From positions 80,766,278-80,830,277 of the forward strand of contig CM035416.1 of assembly GCA_020310875.1 (NCBI GenBank): 64,000 nt of DNA, given 5' to 3'. This document shows, piece by piece, positions 1 to 10,029 of this stretch. How positions within the stretch are numbered: position 1 is the first letter of the stretch; every line of letters starts with the position of its first letter. The notes beneath the pieces were generated by a model. It made no database searches. It was not told the origin of the DNA and was given only the letters and a program-made list of their open reading frames with translations. Source of the DNA: Ceratopteris richardii (lineage: Eukaryota; Streptophyta; Polypodiopsida; Polypodiales; Pteridaceae). Position numbers and translations under genes: made by a program.

Positions 1-987
1 CACATTCTAAGGTGAACCGCAATGTTAGGCGTCATGGCCACCATATCTTTGAGTTTTGTGAGGTTTCTATTCTTCATGCTCTCTAGCACTAGAATCTCCT
101 TCTCAGTAGGTATCTGCATCCCTCTCATATCTAGAGATCATGTACTATGTTATTGGTTAACTTAAACTGCTTCAAGTCATTTCCTCTGGTTAGTGATGGA
201 AGCACAAACATGCTTGAAGCTTTGGGATTATTGTTGGGCATCATGGTATTGATAAGATAATAGCATCACATGAAGTCAGGTTTGGGAAGCTGAGCACTGA
301 AATATGCATGTAATATTGCTTTCTGCCACACTTGGCATAGCTCTTTCGCATTCTATAACTTCTCAAACTCCCTCGTGAAGAAATGGTACTTGCCCCACTT
401 TTTATTGAATTCCAGTTCTGCCTCCCAAAGATAAGAGCCCTCTCGTAAAGGTCCTAGTACTTCACTAAACCAATGGGAGGTTTTGACCACTAGCATGGTG
501 TGGCCACTTGGGGGGGAGGGGTCTTGTATGGGTATTATTTGTATGGCCTGCAAGTCCTTAGGTTGTTCATTTGTCTCAGGCATGATTGGTGAGCTCTCCA
601 TATCAACCACTTACTAACTCATGCCTCCTAGAGAGCTAGTTCCTGCTACTTCTGCCATGAGATTGGTGGTAGTGTATGATGATTTCCTATCTATTGGAAG
701 AAGAAGATCATATTAGCATTGCATAGGAAACATGATAATACCATAGTCCCTTTACAAAACCAATGTGATACCGAAGTGGTGAGGGAGTTAGTGAGTGAGA
801 TGTTCCTTGCAATTGTGAGTGATGGTCATTAAGTTAGTGGTTTGTTCCTAGATGCATACTTTGGATGTGCACAATACTCGGAATGCATCTATTCAAGCAC
901 GAATAGATTTACAAAATTGGATCGAGGGATTTGATACAAGGTTTAATTCTCCAAGCTTTTAGCGTGTGATTAAATCTTTTGACTGCA
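1..987 (-). mobile_element. Family X LTR retroelement, distal piece left of the DNA transposon
   Basis: This is the downstream (3') part, on the minus strand, of an old LTR retroelement that continues at 12540. Read on the minus strand it aligns collinearly with the plus-strand copy near 52.68-53.3 kb; for example, both share the stretch from a CTTGTATCAAA motif through GATGCAT and GTGCACATCCA to the conserved frame at 353-610. Collinearity stops at about 987, where the 11.5-kb transposon begins. The rest of the element lies beyond base 1. The family is inferred from its LTR and gag features elsewhere in the window; no RT is visible in this copy. Confidence 0.6.
353..610 (-). pseudogene. Family X unknown ORF fragment
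   Basis: An 85-codon open frame lies inside the retroelement remnant. It contains IPIQDPSPP, then HWFSEVLGPLREGSYLW and a tail reading KWGKYHFFTREFEKL. The plus-strand family X copy at about 52.9-53.3 kb encodes the same order: IPVQDPLTLL, then GPLGDTTYIWE, then FQFFSRDFEAL. The frame is therefore a real element-borne coding region and not chance. I do not recognise the protein. It lies downstream of gag, where plant LTR elements sometimes carry an extra ORF. Upstream and downstream reading is broken by stops. Confidence 0.5.
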
Positions 988-1015
988 TTAAGGCAAAAAA
1001 CGGCCGAAAAGAGGC
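988..1015 (+). repeat. Left target duplication and terminal inverted repeat
   Basis: TTAA at 988-991 is followed by GGCAAAAAACGGCCGAAAAG. Over 24 bases it matches the inward-read right end at 19 positions, with equal offset from the flanking 4-bp target. Confidence 0.75.
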
Positions 1016-1361
1016 TTTTTGCTAATGGGAGATTAAGGAAATTGACAAATAGCATCTTTACACGTGTACAAGAATATAACATTGCTATCTCTTTTAACCG
1101 TATGAAGAATTTCTTTTTTTAATACAATTTTCTCTAAAAGCGCTGCTAAAGTGATGAAGAGTCTCGTATTCAATGTACAATTTTTCGGTTTGATGCAAAA
1201 AAAGATACTTTTGCACACTTTACAAAGCATATTCTTGAATTTCCAAGAAGGAATTGATTTTTGAAGATACGAAATATTTTTGAGTTCACAAAATTTCATG
1301 ATCATTCAGCGACAGGGTTTACATCAAATCAAAAGTTTCCACGTGTACAAAACCTTTTTCT

Positions 1362-1370
1362 CTATAAATA
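1362..1370 (+). promoter_or_regulatory. TATA box of the first transposon gene
   Basis: CTATAAATA lies about 68 bases upstream of an ATG at 1431, a normal plant TATA-to-start distance. It supports 1431 as a genuine gene start. Confidence 0.5.
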
Positions 1371-1430
1371 CAGCCAAAATTTGTGAACGTCGGTTTCTCG
1401 CTTTGAACATTCTTCTTCTCCTAAGTTCAA

Positions 1431-2640
1431 ATGGCTTCTTCTTCTCGTCGTCCTTCCAATCGTGTAACTTCATGTGAGGTTTACAATAGAAGAGAGGATT
1501 CTTTGTGGAAACCTCTTTCTCTGAAAGTAAATGAATGGGTAACTATGCTTCCTAGCTGCAGAGGTGCCCATAAAGTCAAGCGTGCCAAAAGAGACAACAC
1601 AAGAAACCACTAGAAGGGACGTATTCTCAGGTTCAAATTGAAGAGATGCGGTTGGTTTGCACGAGTACAACATGTGTACAACACTAAGTATCTTGTTCTA
1701 GAAAATCATCTGCAATTCCCTTCGTACTGTAAGTGAAGTTTGACAATTCTCTTATATCATTCCAATTGTTTTTGTATAATAAAACATATGTTTTTGTACT
1801 GCGGATATCTTTCCTTCCAATATTGTGGAATGGCAACCTGTTGAATGTTTAACAGGAACATTCAGAGTTCTTCATAAGGAATATGCAGAACTCATGTATG
1901 CAGACAAATCTGTTCAATTTTTCAATAGCATAGAGTTATTTGTCCATTATGCAGATTATCAAGTGCCATCAGGGAGGAGTTCTTATGGAAATCTTGTACA
2001 TGTACCTGGTCCTTGCATCTCTGCATTAGATTGGGATGCTCCTAATCATTCAACAGTTTCAAGTTTTCTATGCAAAATTAAATTTGACATCCAAAAGGCA
2101 ATGTCAGCAGGCCGAATTTCGAGAAGGATAAAGATTCAATGGTTTTTGCCTATTCATGTCTTTGTAGCATGCTTTAAAAACATGTTATTACAGAAAACAA
2201 AAACAATGTGGTTGAATAGGAGAGTCTCTATTTCAGAGATTGATGATGTTTTAGGTAGGGAATGGGATAGCAAAGAAGTTCAAAAGCTAGGTGACACTAT
2301 TTTATGTAAAGTTAGTCCCAATTCTCTTTCAATCTCATATTAGATATGTCGACAATCTCTGGTTCTAGGATAGGACTATAGAAGGTGGAAAAAAAAGCTT
2401 GGACTTTGGATAGCCTTGGACTTAGAGGAGAGCTGTCCAGAATTTGAGTTAGAAGTATTGATCCATCCAGATTTTCAATCAAGGAAAATAATTGTCACTG
2501 GAAATTGGAATCTCAAAAATGTAGGGGAGCTCCTAGGATACCTTGATGAGGTATCATCTCAGTGTAGATTCTCAATTGATGATGCAATAGTTAACATGAG
2601 ATCAGAGAAATCATTATCTTGCATAAGTGCCTGCCACTAA
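1431..2640 (+). pseudogene. Transposon-encoded protein of unknown function, broken
   Basis: The start is ATG at 1431, preceded by a TATA box. The first exon reads MASSSRRPSNRV and continues to a TAG at 1611; the frame stays coherent afterwards up to a donor-like CTGTAAGTG near 1727. A second block resumes about 1801-1825 and runs to 2343 (for example VECLTGTFRVLHKEYAELMY and HVPGPCISALDWDAPNH). After two in-frame stops (2341, 2371) the same frame reopens for the acidic segment at 2416-2640. The likely acceptor before 1801 reads CTGCG instead of CAG, so splicing is either decayed or misplaced by me. I do not recognise the family. It is the leftmost gene of the transposon and points inward. Confidence 0.5.
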
Positions 2641-3316
2641 GGGTGATTAAGTTCCAACCTTTAAGATTGTAACAAGTTAACCCTGACATTCTTACATAAT
2701 GTATCTTCCTCTAATAGAAGCTTCTATTGATACTTCCATTGAATTTTCTTTGCAGGATGGTGACAAAGAATGTGTGTTAAATTATTAATTTTAAATGTCT
2801 ATATTCATATTTGCATTTTTTAATTTACTTTCAAGATTTTGATGAGGTTCTTATTGTACAATGATAAGAAACCAAGACATTCTTAGATATTTTTTAAGGT
2901 CCTTTATTTCATATTTCCATTGATTTTTATTTGCAGGAGTGAATTGATGACTTCAATTAACTCATATTGGCATTTTTTTGTCTAATCATAACATTCTGAT
3001 GAGGTTCCAACTAAGAAATAATTATACAAGAACTTGCATAAGTTAATTCTAGATGAACAAGAGATCTAGAATTCAATATCTAATTTCAATTTAATTATTA
3101 TAGTCTATCAAAGGTGCACATTAGTCTCAATTAAACAATTTGATTCTATCCAACTTTTCTGTCCTCAAGTAATGCAAGAGAAATTATCATGGTACACATA
3201 ACAAGTAATATAAGAGACGGTGGAGAACCTAGTGCAAATTCCAATTCGAGGTTTGGTATTTCAGAATTAGAAGAGCATGACTTAAGGCATAAAACAGAGG
3301 AGACGAGATAAGAGAA
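2641..3316. other. AT-rich intergenic stretch inside the transposon
   Basis: No coding frame, RNA gene or clear repeat is visible. It holds AT-rich sequence between the first gene and the first hairpin. Confidence 0.5.
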
Positions 3317-3386
3317 GACGACCGATGCAAGCGACTAGTGCAATATGAACTTGTCAGATGGCCCTTATCGCTTAGATCGGTCGTGT
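3317..3386. repeat. Hairpin repeat copy 1
   Basis: The left arm is GACGACCGATGCAAGCGA. The right arm is TCGCTTAGATCGGTCGTG with two mismatches to perfect pairing. Length is about 70 bp with a diverged centre. Confidence 0.75.
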
Positions 3387-3479
3387 TAGCAAACTACCGC
3401 GAGAGACTTCAACAAGTGACCTTGCGTAAAGATTTGACTCATGAGTATAAAAACAACTAGCAACAGTGATGAAATGCAT

Positions 3480-3548
3480 ACAACCGATGCAAGCGATAGG
3501 GGCAATCCAAAATTCTCTGATTCCCCGTATTGCTTGTATCGGTCATGT
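3480..3548. repeat. Hairpin repeat copy 2
   Basis: ACAACCGATGCAAGCGATAG pairs with a right arm reading TATTGCTTGTATCGGTCATG, with some G-T or mismatched positions. It lies 94 bp after copy 1, in the same unit size of about 69 bp. Confidence 0.75.
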
Positions 3549-3965
3549 CCTCTTAATTCTTTATATCCTTCTGTATCTTCTCCAATTTAAACTTTCCAAC
3601 ATGAATGAAGTAAGAAACCCACAATGCATTCATATTTGTGACACGAACAAACTTAATTGGACCATGCAATGAACTTTTGTTTAACTCTCAAGAGGTTCAA
3701 TACAACTGTATATTTCTCAAGCATATAAATATTGTAAAGGAAAATAAATATGGTTACAATGACCATCTTCCAGATGAAGATTGGCATAAGTACATACAAT
3801 TTGTACATAAACAAATCTTCCAACCTATGTTGGTTTTACAATAGATTTCAATCTAAGCCTCAAAAATGATTCAACCCTTTCTATCCTTTTTGGAGACCTG
3901 TTTTCTCTGTTGCTTCTGTCCCTTTTTGGAGCTTTCAGCTTGACTCTTTTTGTTGTTCCCATGCT
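3549..3965. other. Spacer at the 3' end of the protease gene
   Basis: Two short open frames occur here (3466-3672 and 3638-3844, plus strand), one starting inside a hairpin repeat. Neither has a recognisable motif. This is probably 3' flanking sequence of the minus-strand gene beginning at 5578. Confidence 0.4.
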
Positions 3966-5578
3966 TTAATGGTGAGTGAAGAGGAAGCCCTTTCTTTTTA
4001 TCTTTAGACTTTTTTTATCAGGTGGAGGGGGTGGAGGTGAGTCTGGATCATATGGGCAGATTGCATGTTTCATGATGCCATTAATTGCTCTCTCTCTGAT
4101 CAAGATGATCCATGCATCTGGGTAGTCTGATAAATTCAATTCAGGACTGTAAAACCTTCTTTCCAAGAATCTTACAGCATTTGCAATCACTCTCCAGCCA
4201 CATGATGTTGAGTCTCTCTGCAGTGGCACATGAATTTGTATGTATCCAAATTGCTTTTGTTCATTCATTTTAGCAATTCCATGAAAATTCTGATCAATGT
4301 GCATCTTGAGAAGCTTTGCAGCACTGCATTTTTAAAGTGAAAATCAGAATGGATGGCATGGCTTTAAAATAGAGAACAACAAAATGTATAGTAACTTACA
4401 CTTTGCAATTCCCATGTTGTGATTGAAGAGAATTGAGGAAAAGATCTTGATATGCATTGAAGTCCACAATAATCAAACTCATTGATGAATACTTACTTTT
4501 CAATATATGGGTAGATAACACATTCTACCTCTTTTGTAAAATCTTGTAGAAAGGACTTGGCATCTCCATGTTTATGCTAAAAACACTGTGTCACCAGAGG
4601 ATCTAAAATAAATACTTTTCTTTGAACTGCTTCCTCACATTGTTGAAGAAGAACCCTACAAATCAAGAAATAAAAATTCAATTAAGGAACTAGAAAATTA
4701 AGCAAAACAAAAGCATCTTAAGGCCTCTGGATATACCTGAGTGAAATGTTGACAACACTATCTGATATTTCAACATGAAGCTCCCTCAACATTTTGTTGT
4801 CTTCAGGTCTAATGTCAAGAAACCAATCTTTTTGACATGGCATTGCAACATTAACTATTATCTTCCCATGTCCTTTCTTGAGGAGCTCTTTATTTGCTTT
4901 CTGTAACTTTTGAATATGAGTTAAGATGACACTTTCCTCTGTAAATAATCCTTGCTTTTTCCTCTCCTCCTCACTATTTGCTGCACTTCTAGTTTCATGA
5001 TCATGAGTGAACTGAGGGTTGATCTCTTCAATGACAACTGTTGTTTTTGGTGCTCGAGCTGGACGTATATTTAAAATGTCAAAAAATTTCTGATCATGGT
5101 GATCAATAGGAACTAGAGCTTTATCAAATTTATATCTTATTCTTGAAACAATAACATAATCCTTCTCCATTAGTGTTACCCTATGAGAATGAGTAGCACA
5201 TAAATAGGCATCATTCATAAAATCAATAGCAAAGTCCTCTGCAGCTTCTTGCAGGCATAACAGTGCTTGAGTTTGCCACCTCACATTGACAAAGGATGAG
5301 GTCTTCATCAAAGAAGAGAGGTTGGCTGAGATCTGCTTGACAACTCTCATAAATGGAAGTCTAGGGATCAACAATCCCACATACTTTTGAGCTCTTCTAA
5401 TTTCCCTCAAGGACTTTACATGGTACTTGACCCTTTTTTTTTGAAGGCTTGTCTGGCACATTGTCTTGAACCTTCTGGGGATTTTGCTCCTGGACATTTT
5501 CCCCCTGGGCATTTTGTTCCTAGGCATTTTGGTCCTGACCCTCATGGTTCTTTTTGGTCCTAGCCATACTCTGCACAA
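3966..5578 (-). pseudogene. Ulp1-like (C48-type) cysteine protease gene of the transposon, multi-exon, with a stop
   Basis: The gene reads leftward in several exons. Exon A (5578 to about 4738) encodes a lysine/arginine-rich start and a long middle region, ending at a good donor (CAG/GTATAT). A next exon from about 4657 encodes KVFILDPL and continues in frame through a TAG to HKHGDAKSFLQDF, ending near 4500. The exon at 4312-3966 contains VPLQRDSTSCGWRVIANA. Ulp1/SENP proteases place a Gln six residues before the catalytic Cys (Q-x5-C-G), which this matches exactly. The catalytic His and Asp are not certain. Ulp1-like proteases are known passengers of several plant DNA transposons, so a role in transposition or in cutting SUMO-like tags is an inference from family. 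The in-frame TAG argues for decay unless a short intron removes it. Confidence 0.6.
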
Positions 5579-5610
5579 AATCAGAATCTTTAGGCAAGGA
5601 ATTAGGAAAA

Positions 5611-6200
5611 GTGGAAACTTACTCTCAGAAAGCTATGATCAACGACTCTTTCCACTGTCAAAAAATTATGATCAATGACTCTTTCCACTGTCAAAACTTA
5701 CTCTCAAAAAGCTTTGATCAATGACTCTTTCCACTATCAGAGACACGACCGATGCAAGCGATAGGAGTCATCCGGAAATGCCCGGATGCCCCTGACCGCT
5801 TGCATCGGTCGTCCTTGAATTCATCATCAAATATCAATCAAATATATTTTACAATGCAAAATAATCAATTTTCACTAAGAAAAACATAATTTGAAAGCTA
5901 TGATCAATGACTCTTTCCACTATCAGAGACACAACTGATGCAAGCGATAGGAGTCATCCGGAAATGCCCGGATGTCCCTGATCGCTTGCATCGGTCGTCC
6001 TTGAATTCATCATCAAATATCATTCAAATATATTTTACAATGCAAAATACTCAATTATCACTAAGAAAAACATAATTTGAAAGCTATGATCAATGACTCT
6101 TTCCACTATTAGAGACACGACCGATGCAAGCGATAGGAATCATCCGTAAATGCCCATATGTCCCTAATTGCTTGCATCGGTCGTCCCTGAATTCATCATC
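5611..6200. repeat. 186-bp tandem array with hairpin copies 3, 4 and 5
   Basis: Three units start their hairpins at 5743, 5929 and 6115, exactly 186 bp apart. Each unit has a GATCAATGACTCTTTCCACT lead-in, then the hairpin (5743-5812, 5929-5998, 6115-6184), then a TTGAATTCATCATCA tail. The hairpin arms are ACGACCGATGCAAGCGATAG and its complement, and the centre carries a second inverted pair (CCGGAAATGCCCGG type). Shorter lead-in duplications occur at 5620-5740. The array sits between the divergently transcribed protease gene and the spliced gene, so it could act on both promoters. Confidence 0.85.
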
Positions 6201-6311
6201 ATATTTCAATAAATACAAGTTGAAATAAAGGTAACAATGCGTAATACTCAAGCATCACTAAGGAAACCAAAATTTGCAAGCTATGATTAAGGACTCGATG
6301 CCATTTAAGAA

Positions 6312-6383
6312 ACATGACCGATCCAAGCGATTAGGGTTATCCAAAAATCTCAGATGTACCATGATCGCTTGGATCGGTCGTGT
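6312..6383. repeat. Hairpin repeat copy 6 with paired arm change
   Basis: The arms read ACATGACCGATCCAAGCGAT and ATCGCTTGGATCGGTCGTGT. Where other copies have ATGCAAG/CTTGCAT, this one has ATCCAAG/CTTGGAT, so both arms changed together and pairing is kept. Confidence 0.85.
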
Positions 6384-6730
6384 CCATATTACCTAACGCA
6401 GAGAGCGCTCTCTATAGATATTGTGAAGAAGCAGCTTAAAAACTTGGTGGTGATGGAACCTCGATGCTTGGCAAGTGTTGACAAAAAAAATGAAAGAAAT
6501 GAATAGGGAAGCTTAAATAGGTCCCAGAACTGAGTTGACCGTTGGTGCCATGTGGCATGCCACGATTGGTCCAGGTCATATAGCCGTTGCAAATTCCAAC
6601 ATCTTTTGCCACATGGCATGATTTGATTGGTCCATGTCATCTATCCGTTGCATCGGCCAACGTATGCTTTGCCACGTGGCACTCTATGATTGGTCCACAT
6701 CGTTCGACCATTACTTCGTCCCCCCTCGCC

Positions 6731-6738
6731 TATAAATA
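6731..6738 (+). promoter_or_regulatory. TATA box of the spliced transposon gene
   Basis: TATAAATA follows a CCCCCTCGCC stretch and lies about 200 bases upstream of the ATG at 6935. It fits a promoter for the rightward gene. Confidence 0.45.
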
Positions 6739-6817
6739 GCTACTTCCTTCATAAACTCAAATTTTGAACCTTCAAAGAATTTGTCTCATTTTCATGCGTA
6801 TTTTTCTTTCATCCCCG

Positions 6818-6889
6818 ACACGACCGATACAAGCAATTTTCCCCGTTTGACCTACGTTGACTCACTTTAGTCACTTGCATCGATTGTGT
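6818..6889. repeat. Hairpin repeat copy 7, diverged
   Basis: The left arm ACACGACCGATACAAGCAA pairs imperfectly with TCACTTGCATCGATTGTGT. The centre is unlike the other copies. It lies in the 5' leader of the gene starting at 6935. Confidence 0.65.
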
Positions 6890-7943
6890 TCTCCTAATAA
6901 ACATACAGGAGAAGCTACAGCTAAGATTGAGGGAATGAATGAGATCCTTAGTGTCTCTCCATCAGAGAAACTTCTTGATTTCATGGTTCAAGAGGGTTTT
7001 ACTGTAGATTATTTTCCTGATGCAATGATGATATTCAACCCCAAAATTGATTTTGAAAAACTCCTAGAGAAATCGAAAGTTTTCTTAAGGATGAGTGGGA
7101 GATTTTCTTGGGGTTGATCAATGGAAGGATCCTTTATATTTCTCAGAAAACCTATGTCCATCCTCATATCTTTGGGAAGGATCCAATAGATAGGGCTAAA
7201 ATCACAAGAAAATGCAAAAGGATATCCCCTTTGCCAGGGAAGCTTGATTTATGCCCAGAGCATGAAAAGGACTGCTGCTTGCTCCCTTTAAACATTGCCT
7301 TCTTGATATGGCTTGATCATATCTCAGTTGAAAAGGAGGAAGATGTTCATGTTGAAGACGAGCCTTTCTTAGAGCTGACACTTGAGGGAAGCTCAAAAAC
7401 TATGAAAGGTGTCATGGAGATTGTTGAGGAGATCAATCTCCAAGCAGAAGAAGAGCAGGTCAAAGGTTTTGATGTGGCCACTTTTAAAGTAGAAACTGCA
7501 ATAAGGGAGCCAAGTGAAGAAGTTCAAGTGTCTGAGAAGTCCTTACTTCTCCCAAATCTACCTTTTTACTTTATCTCTGAAAAAGAGTTCATACCCCTAT
7601 TTTACATTCAGGAACTTTTCAATCTAAGGGAGGACTACTGCCTTGCAGCTATTGCTGAGTCAGAAGAAGTTGCAAGAAGGTTCATCAATAAGAAAGGAGA
7701 AAGAAAAGAAGAATTTTTGCGTCTTGATTTGGATTTGTCTAATGAAGAATTCAAAGATTCATCACAAGCTCTTTCAAAATGCTTTGAGAAAGCTATCTCA
7801 GAGAAGCCACGACTTGCTGATGAAGAGTTTGATGAGCATCAAAAGCAACTTGGAATATACTCATTTGGGTGCGGCTATTCATTCTTGGATGTTGCTGAGG
7901 ACAAAGGAACAATTTGTATTAACTCAAAAGAGCTCATTGAGGA

Positions 7944-8740
7944 GGAAGATGAGGTCAAGGTATGTTGTTTAATATATTCTTATGAATTAAAGGTTTTGTC
8001 CGAGATCTCCATTTTTAGTGAGAAATTGACCACGACCGATGCAAGCGATAAAGCCCATCGGATAATTTCCGTTGGGCCTTATCGGTTGCATCGGTCGTGT
8101 TCGGAGTTGAAGAGGAAGATGAGGTCAAGGGATGTAGTAAAGTATATTCTCATGATTTTAAGGCTAAGGAGATGAGATGCCACAATCGGTTTTCTCCAAG
8201 GTCTCCATTTACACTGAGAAGTCAATCACGACTGATGCAAGCGATAAGGCCCATCGGATATTTTCCGTTGGGCCTTATCGCTTGCATCGGTCGTGTTTGG
8301 ACTTGAGGAAGATGACATCAAGGTATACAGTTAACTATATTTTCAAGAATTTAAGCTTAAGGTATGAGATGGGACCGATGCAAAACCTCTATCTTGTGTC
8401 AGATTTGTCCAAGTTCTCCATTAGAAGTGTCAGAAGTCGATCATGACCGATGCAAGCGATAAGGCCCATCGGATATTTTCCGTTGGGCCTTATCGCTTGC
8501 ATCGGTCGTGTTTGGACTTGAGGAAGATGACGTCAAGGTATACAGTTAACTATATCCTCAAGAATTTTAGGTTAAGGATATGAGATGGGACCAATGCAAA
8601 ATCTCTATCTTGTGTCAGATTTCTCCAAGTTCTCCATTAGAAGTGTCAAAAATCGATCACGACCAATGCAAGCGATAAGGCCCATCGGATATTTTCTATT
8701 GGGCCTTATCGCTTGTATCGGTCGTGTCTAGGAGTTGCAT
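7944..8740. repeat. Intronic tandem array with hairpin copies 8-11 and repeated splice-donor ends
   Basis: Four units of about 200-216 bp begin near 7944, 8104, 8306 and 8522. Each starts with a version of GAGGAAGATGAGGTCAAGG, the last codons of exon 1 plus the donor G, followed by intron-like sequence and a hairpin (8031-8100, 8227-8295, 8442-8510, 8658-8726). The hairpin centre is the conserved pair AAGGCCCATCGGATA / CCGTTGGGCCTT. In copy 2 the donor reads AAGGGATG, so it is probably dead; in copies 3 and 4 it reads AAGGTATAC and may still be usable. Confidence 0.85.
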
Positions 8741-8831
8741 GCAGCATTGATAATAGATATCTGGCTTGTAAGAATTCCCCTCATTCATCAAATATTACAT
8801 GTTTCTATGTAGTTTGCAAAGAGATATTGAT

Positions 8832-8900
8832 AACGACCGATGCAAGCGATAACGACTGTCTGAATTTCTCTAAAGACCATAATCGCTTGCATCAGTTGTG
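8832..8900. repeat. Hairpin repeat copy 12
   Basis: AACGACCGATGCAAGCGATA pairs with a right arm reading AATCGCTTGCATCAGTTGTG. The centre is unrelated to the other intronic copies, although the arms are kept. Confidence 0.8.
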
Positions 8901-9454
8901 TCTCTTGCTTTTTTTCTTATTGTTTCAAGTTACTTCTCATGATGACCTAAAGTGTGCTTCACTTCATCTAACCTTGTTTTTCATTTTTACCACAGTTAAC
9001 TTTATTGGATGAAGACAATTACCTTGGTAGGGGCAAGGGAACAAGAAAAGCCATAGAAGAGAAAGGAAAAGCAAAGGTGGATATTCATTCTATTATCCAC
9101 TATCTTCCAAACTTGAACCCAGACACTTTTTGTGTTATTCACAAGCACTATAGTGAGGAGCCAGACTTTGCATTGTTCTGCTTGAGGACTCTATCAAAAT
9201 ACATGGGTTTTACTCCAATACCCTTTAATGCTTTTAGAGTTTTACTGCTTGAAAGAGCAACTACATTCAGAATTTTCGGATATGCCCCAGGACTCAATGC
9301 TTCAAGGGTAGGGTACTTTCTTTGTTATTCAAGCTATGCAATGGCTGCAGGGGTGTCAGAGTTAAAAAGCATTGCTGGATACAAGAGAAAAGAGTTCCTC
9401 AGATATAGAGGTGATTTGCCAGAGCCAAGCTCTTTAAAGAGGCTCAAGGAATGA

Positions 9455-10029
9455 CTTGATTTTTTCAAATTCTATATCTCAACAAATGTACATATACAGA
9501 AATTGCCCAATGTGATATAAGACATTGCAAATTTTTCTGGTGTAATTGATCCATGGCCTAATATTAATTGTTATTGATTCTCTGGTCAAAGTCATCTGAT
9601 GGTAATAGACATATTTCTTTTCAAAGCATAATACATCATGAAATGTACATACATGACATCTTTATTTCTCAAAGAAATAAAAGACATTGCAAATATTAAA
9701 GCTCTGTTTGAAATGTGGTCTTTTTCATTTTGTGATATTGATACATGATGATTTTGTCTGGTGATAGCCATATCCTTCTGATTATATTTGGCATGAGGTC
9801 CTCTGTCATTGTCTTCTAAAGAACCAATCAAAAAGCTCTCTGAAGGCATTGCTCTTTGTTACTCCTCCTCCTTTCCTTGTACACCTAAAGAAGCTTGTCC
9901 TTGCTTGATAATGAGATTTTTCCATGCCTTGGGTGTTCCACATGGCAAGTGGTTCTTTTTCTGCAAAGAATGCACCATGCACAAGAAGAATATGCTAGAA
10001 GAGCAGAAGAATCTCATTAGATCTTTATT
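9455..10029. other. Region between convergent transposon genes
   Basis: This lies between the stop at 9454 and the 3' end of the minus-strand transposase-like gene. A plus-strand frame at 9809-10081 contains ALGVPHGKWFFFCKECTMHK, with one CxxC pair. It could be a small gene or an exon of the preceding gene, but nothing else supports it. Confidence 0.35.

Larger units (their letters stand above)
6935..9454 (+). pseudogene. Spliced transposon-encoded gene of unknown function, one frameshift
   Basis: Exon 1 starts at ATG 6935. It shifts frame by one near 7075-7090, where VFL in one frame continues as KDEWEIFLGLINGR in the next. It then stays open to 7959. The donor AAG/GTATGT at 7960 and acceptor ACCACAG at 8995 join in phase 0, giving EDEVK followed by LTLLDEDNYLG, and the frame closes with TGA at 9454. 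The first exon is acidic in its middle (EEEDEVKV and similar runs); the second ends in KEFLRYRGDLPEPSSLKRLKE. I do not recognise either half. The intron holds five hairpin repeats and tandem copies of the exon-1 end. A single indel may be the only disabling change, so this may be the best preserved gene of the element. Confidence 0.6.

Noticed and set aside
5743..6383. CRISPR-like regular repeat array
   Set aside because: Repeats are about 70-bp palindromes with 116-bp conserved spacers in a plant retroelement context; there are no unique spacers and no cas genes.
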